From contig NZ_UWFA01000500.1 of NCBI RefSeq assembly GCF_900601905.1, positions 1 to 64,000 on the forward strand: 64,000 nucleotides of DNA, in the 5' to 3' direction. The stretch comes from Pseudomonas viridiflava (GTDB taxonomy: Bacteria > Pseudomonadota > Gammaproteobacteria > Pseudomonadales > Pseudomonadaceae). The notes under the pieces are model-generated. The model was not told the origin of the DNA, ran no database searches, and was given only the letters and a program-made list of their open reading frames with translations. Positions 62,588 through 64,000 of the stretch are shown here, piece by piece (position 1 is the stretch's first letter; the number at the start of each line of letters is the position of its first letter). Both the position numbers and the translations under genes were made by a program.

Positions 62588-63744
62588 GGTTCCACCCTCC
62601 GGGTTTTGTCTGCTTCTTTTAATTGTTCACCTGTCTCGGGATCGAATTCCCCTAGATGTCTTCCACGTTTGTCGTATTTTTCAACAGTCCCATGCCGACT
62701 GTCCCATTCATAAATAATCCCTTCATCTGTCTCCCATCGGGCACGTAGCCCTCCTCCACCTTGAATAGATGTTTTACGAGGAACTTTTTTCGCCTCCGGC
62801 ATCTTGGTGAGGACCTTTGGGGGGCTCTGGTAACCATGATCCGGATTAAACGGCTTCGCAAACACCACATACATCGACTTCATCAACGTATTCGACGGGA
62901 ACACCACGATGCAGTCATCGAGGGTGATGTCTTCGCCGGGGAAGCCTTCGATTTCGGTGTCGGTGTTTTCCGGGATGGGGTGGACGAGGATGTTGCCCAG
63001 TTGCTTGCCGGTGTCGTCGGGATAGGTCAGCGGTGGCATTTCACCCAGTGGCCCGCTGCGGGGCGTCCAGAGTAGGGTGATGCCGTTGAGCTCGGCTTCT
63101 ATTGCCGTTTTGTCGGCGTTCCAGGTGGCTTGGACGATTCGGACTGACTCGTCGCCGGTTTCCGTGGAGTGGATGCCGTAGACCTGCATCACGCCTTCGG
63201 CGTCCTGGCGGAACTGGAAGCGTACCCGTGATGGCGCGCGCGTCAGGTTGCGCAGTTCATCGTCGGTGTATAGCGTGCCGTCGCCCATTTTCGAAGGCAG
63301 CATGCCCAATATGAAAATGCTCGAGGGCCCACTCAACCCGCGTATCGCCCAGTTCAGCCGGTTTTGCATGATGCCGCTGCCCGCGACATAACCTAACCCC
63401 AGATCCGCGCCGATTGCTGCTGCAACTGCGGTGCTTGCCGACGGCATCAGCATCGCGCCGGCGATCATCACCTTGCCGAAGTTGGATGCAGGCTCGGTGT
63501 CACTGCCGACGCACGTCTGGCCCCATTGCCTGGGCACGCAGGATTTGGCAAACACCCTATCCGTGCGTTTCTTAGGCGCTGGCCATTCTTCTTTTGCAGG
63601 AGGAACGTAAACCCGCTCAGGCTCCTTCGGTTTTGCGAAACCCGCCCACGATGCCCCGCCGTTGGGGAGCTTGGGGCGTACTGAATCAAAAAATGGATCG
63701 CTGAACGGATCCTTCTTTTCGTCCTTTTTGTCGACCCAGCTCAT
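62584..63744 (-). CDS. S-type pyocin-like bacteriocin with colicin E3-type 16S rRNase domain
   Basis: A 386-residue toxin. Residues 1-85 are polar and proline-rich. A hydrophobic Ala/Gly segment follows (about 90-155, KVMIAGAMLMPSASTAVAAAIG). The pyocin-S translocation domain follows (about 165-300, VRFQFRQDAEGVMQVYGIHS, EDITLDDCIVVFPS). A short linker leads to the E3-type nuclease domain at 334-386. Its catalytic set matches E3 with exact spacing: Asp348, His351, Glu355 and Arg383 (EWDSRHGTVE, TRRVEP). It should cut 16S rRNA in the decoding centre. The ATG at 63744 has aggg upstream. The N-terminus is shorter than usual receptor-binding domains, so the delivery route is uncertain. Confidence 0.9.
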   Translation of the reverse strand: MSWVDKKDEKKDPFSDPFFDSVRPKLPNGGASWAGFAKPKEPERVYVPPAKEEWPAPKKRTDRVFAKSCVPRQWGQTCVGSDTEPASNFGKVMIAGAMLMPSASTAVAAAIGADLGLGYVAGSGIMQNRLNWAIRGLSGPSSIFILGMLPSKMGDGTLYTDDELRNLTRAPSRVRFQFRQDAEGVMQVYGIHSTETGDESVRIVQATWNADKTAIEAELNGITLLWTPRSGPLGEMPPLTYPDDTGKQLGNILVHPIPENTDTEIEGFPGEDITLDDCIVVFPSNTLMKSMYVVFAKPFNPDHGYQSPPKVLTKMPEAKKVPRKTSIQGGGGLRARWETDEGIIYEWDSRHGTVEKYDKRGRHLGEFDPETGEQLKEADKTRRVEP

Positions 63745-63946
63745 GAAACTCCCTGTGCGCTCATGTCGAGGGCGGGAGCTTGCCGATCAACTATTCAGAC
63801 GGTCAATCTGACAGCGGTAACGGGAAGTGTCTGTCCTATATAGATATTTCGGCCTGATCACGTATTGATATCCAGCCCCTCATCAGCAGCACCCACCACC
63901 AATAAAACCACTTGCGTTCCATGCGCCATGCACACATATTTGCCCA
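63745..63946. other. Bacteriocin promoter region
   Basis: The region upstream of the toxin contains an AT-rich stretch (tatatagatatttcgg at about 63837-63852) that may supply a -10 element on the minus strand. I found no clear SOS box or pyocin P-box. Confidence 0.35.
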
Positions 63947-64000
63947 ATGAAAAATATCAAGCTTGAAAACATCGTCGGTGCGCTAACGCTGGCGATCTCT
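63947..64000 (+). CDS. Partial reading frame at window end
   Basis: An ATG at 63947 opens a frame of 18 residues (MKNIKLENIVGALTLAIS) that runs off the window. No good ribosome site precedes it. The sequence is too short to assign. Confidence 0.3.
   Translation, partial: MKNIKLENIVGALTLAIS

Noticed and set aside
63745..63946. SOS box or pyocin P-box before the bacteriocin gene
   Set aside because: No ctg-N10-cag LexA-type site or repeated P-box was seen; only an AT-rich stretch.

Overview
The window comes from a Pseudomonas of the fluorescens/syringae type. The chromosomal core follows Pseudomonas synteny: hemB-ppk with convergent ppx, ygfB-pepP-ubiH-ubiI divergent from zapA-6S RNA-ygfA, glpT, ubiD, and trxA-rho. 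The intergenic spaces carry the GC-rich REP pairs typical of these species (cores such as gagcgagcttgctcgcgaa and gagcgaggcttgcccgcgaa). No phage, insertion sequence, CRISPR array or tRNA gene was found.

Layout. (1) 1-354: end of an rRNA operon with two tandem 5S genes and terminators. (2) 389-6098, minus strand: a four-gene mgo/pvf operon (mgoB-mgoC-mgoA-mgoD) for a diazeniumdiolate/pyrazine N-oxide signal. (3) 6.8-15 kb: mixed accessory and core genes: GntR, MFS, an orphan ABC ATPase, LysR, a HAD phosphatase, a YdgA-like protein and an MscS channel. (4) 15.1-21.7 kb: a cytochrome c-FTR1 iron permease behind a likely Fur box, a YaiI protein, and a cytosine cassette codB-pucR-codA. (5) 21.9-28.4 kb: elbB, dedA, hemB, ppk, ppx. 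(6) 28.6-54.6 kb: a core block (Lrp/ACT pair, orphan type II ATPase, QmcA/NfeD pair, gcvT-gcvH, iron ABC transporter, ubiquinone genes, zapA/6S/ygfA, glpT, chaC, ubiD, rho, trxA). Compared with the P. aeruginosa order as I remember it, this block looks inverted relative to ppx-ppk-hemB. (7) 54.85-58.7 kb: a GntR-controlled polar amino acid ABC importer. (8) 58.9-60.7 kb: a CYTH-CHAD triphosphatase and a DUF3077 gene with a structured-looking leader. (9) 61.3-63.7 kb: a bacteriocin locus with a pyocin-S translocation domain, a colicin E3-type rRNase domain, an overlapping immunity gene, a fusion of an immunity domain to a degenerate E3 nuclease domain, and a tandem double immunity protein.

How the genes work together. 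The mgo operon would make a secreted signal that controls virulence or secondary metabolism. The codB-pucR-codA cassette imports and deaminates cytosine under a dedicated regulator. ppk and ppx make and degrade polyphosphate; they are convergent and overlap inside a 22-bp perfect palindrome. The bacteriocin locus looks like a killing module that has collected extra immunity genes. The most unusual item is the immunity-nuclease fusion at 61852-62268, which lacks two of the four E3 catalytic residues.
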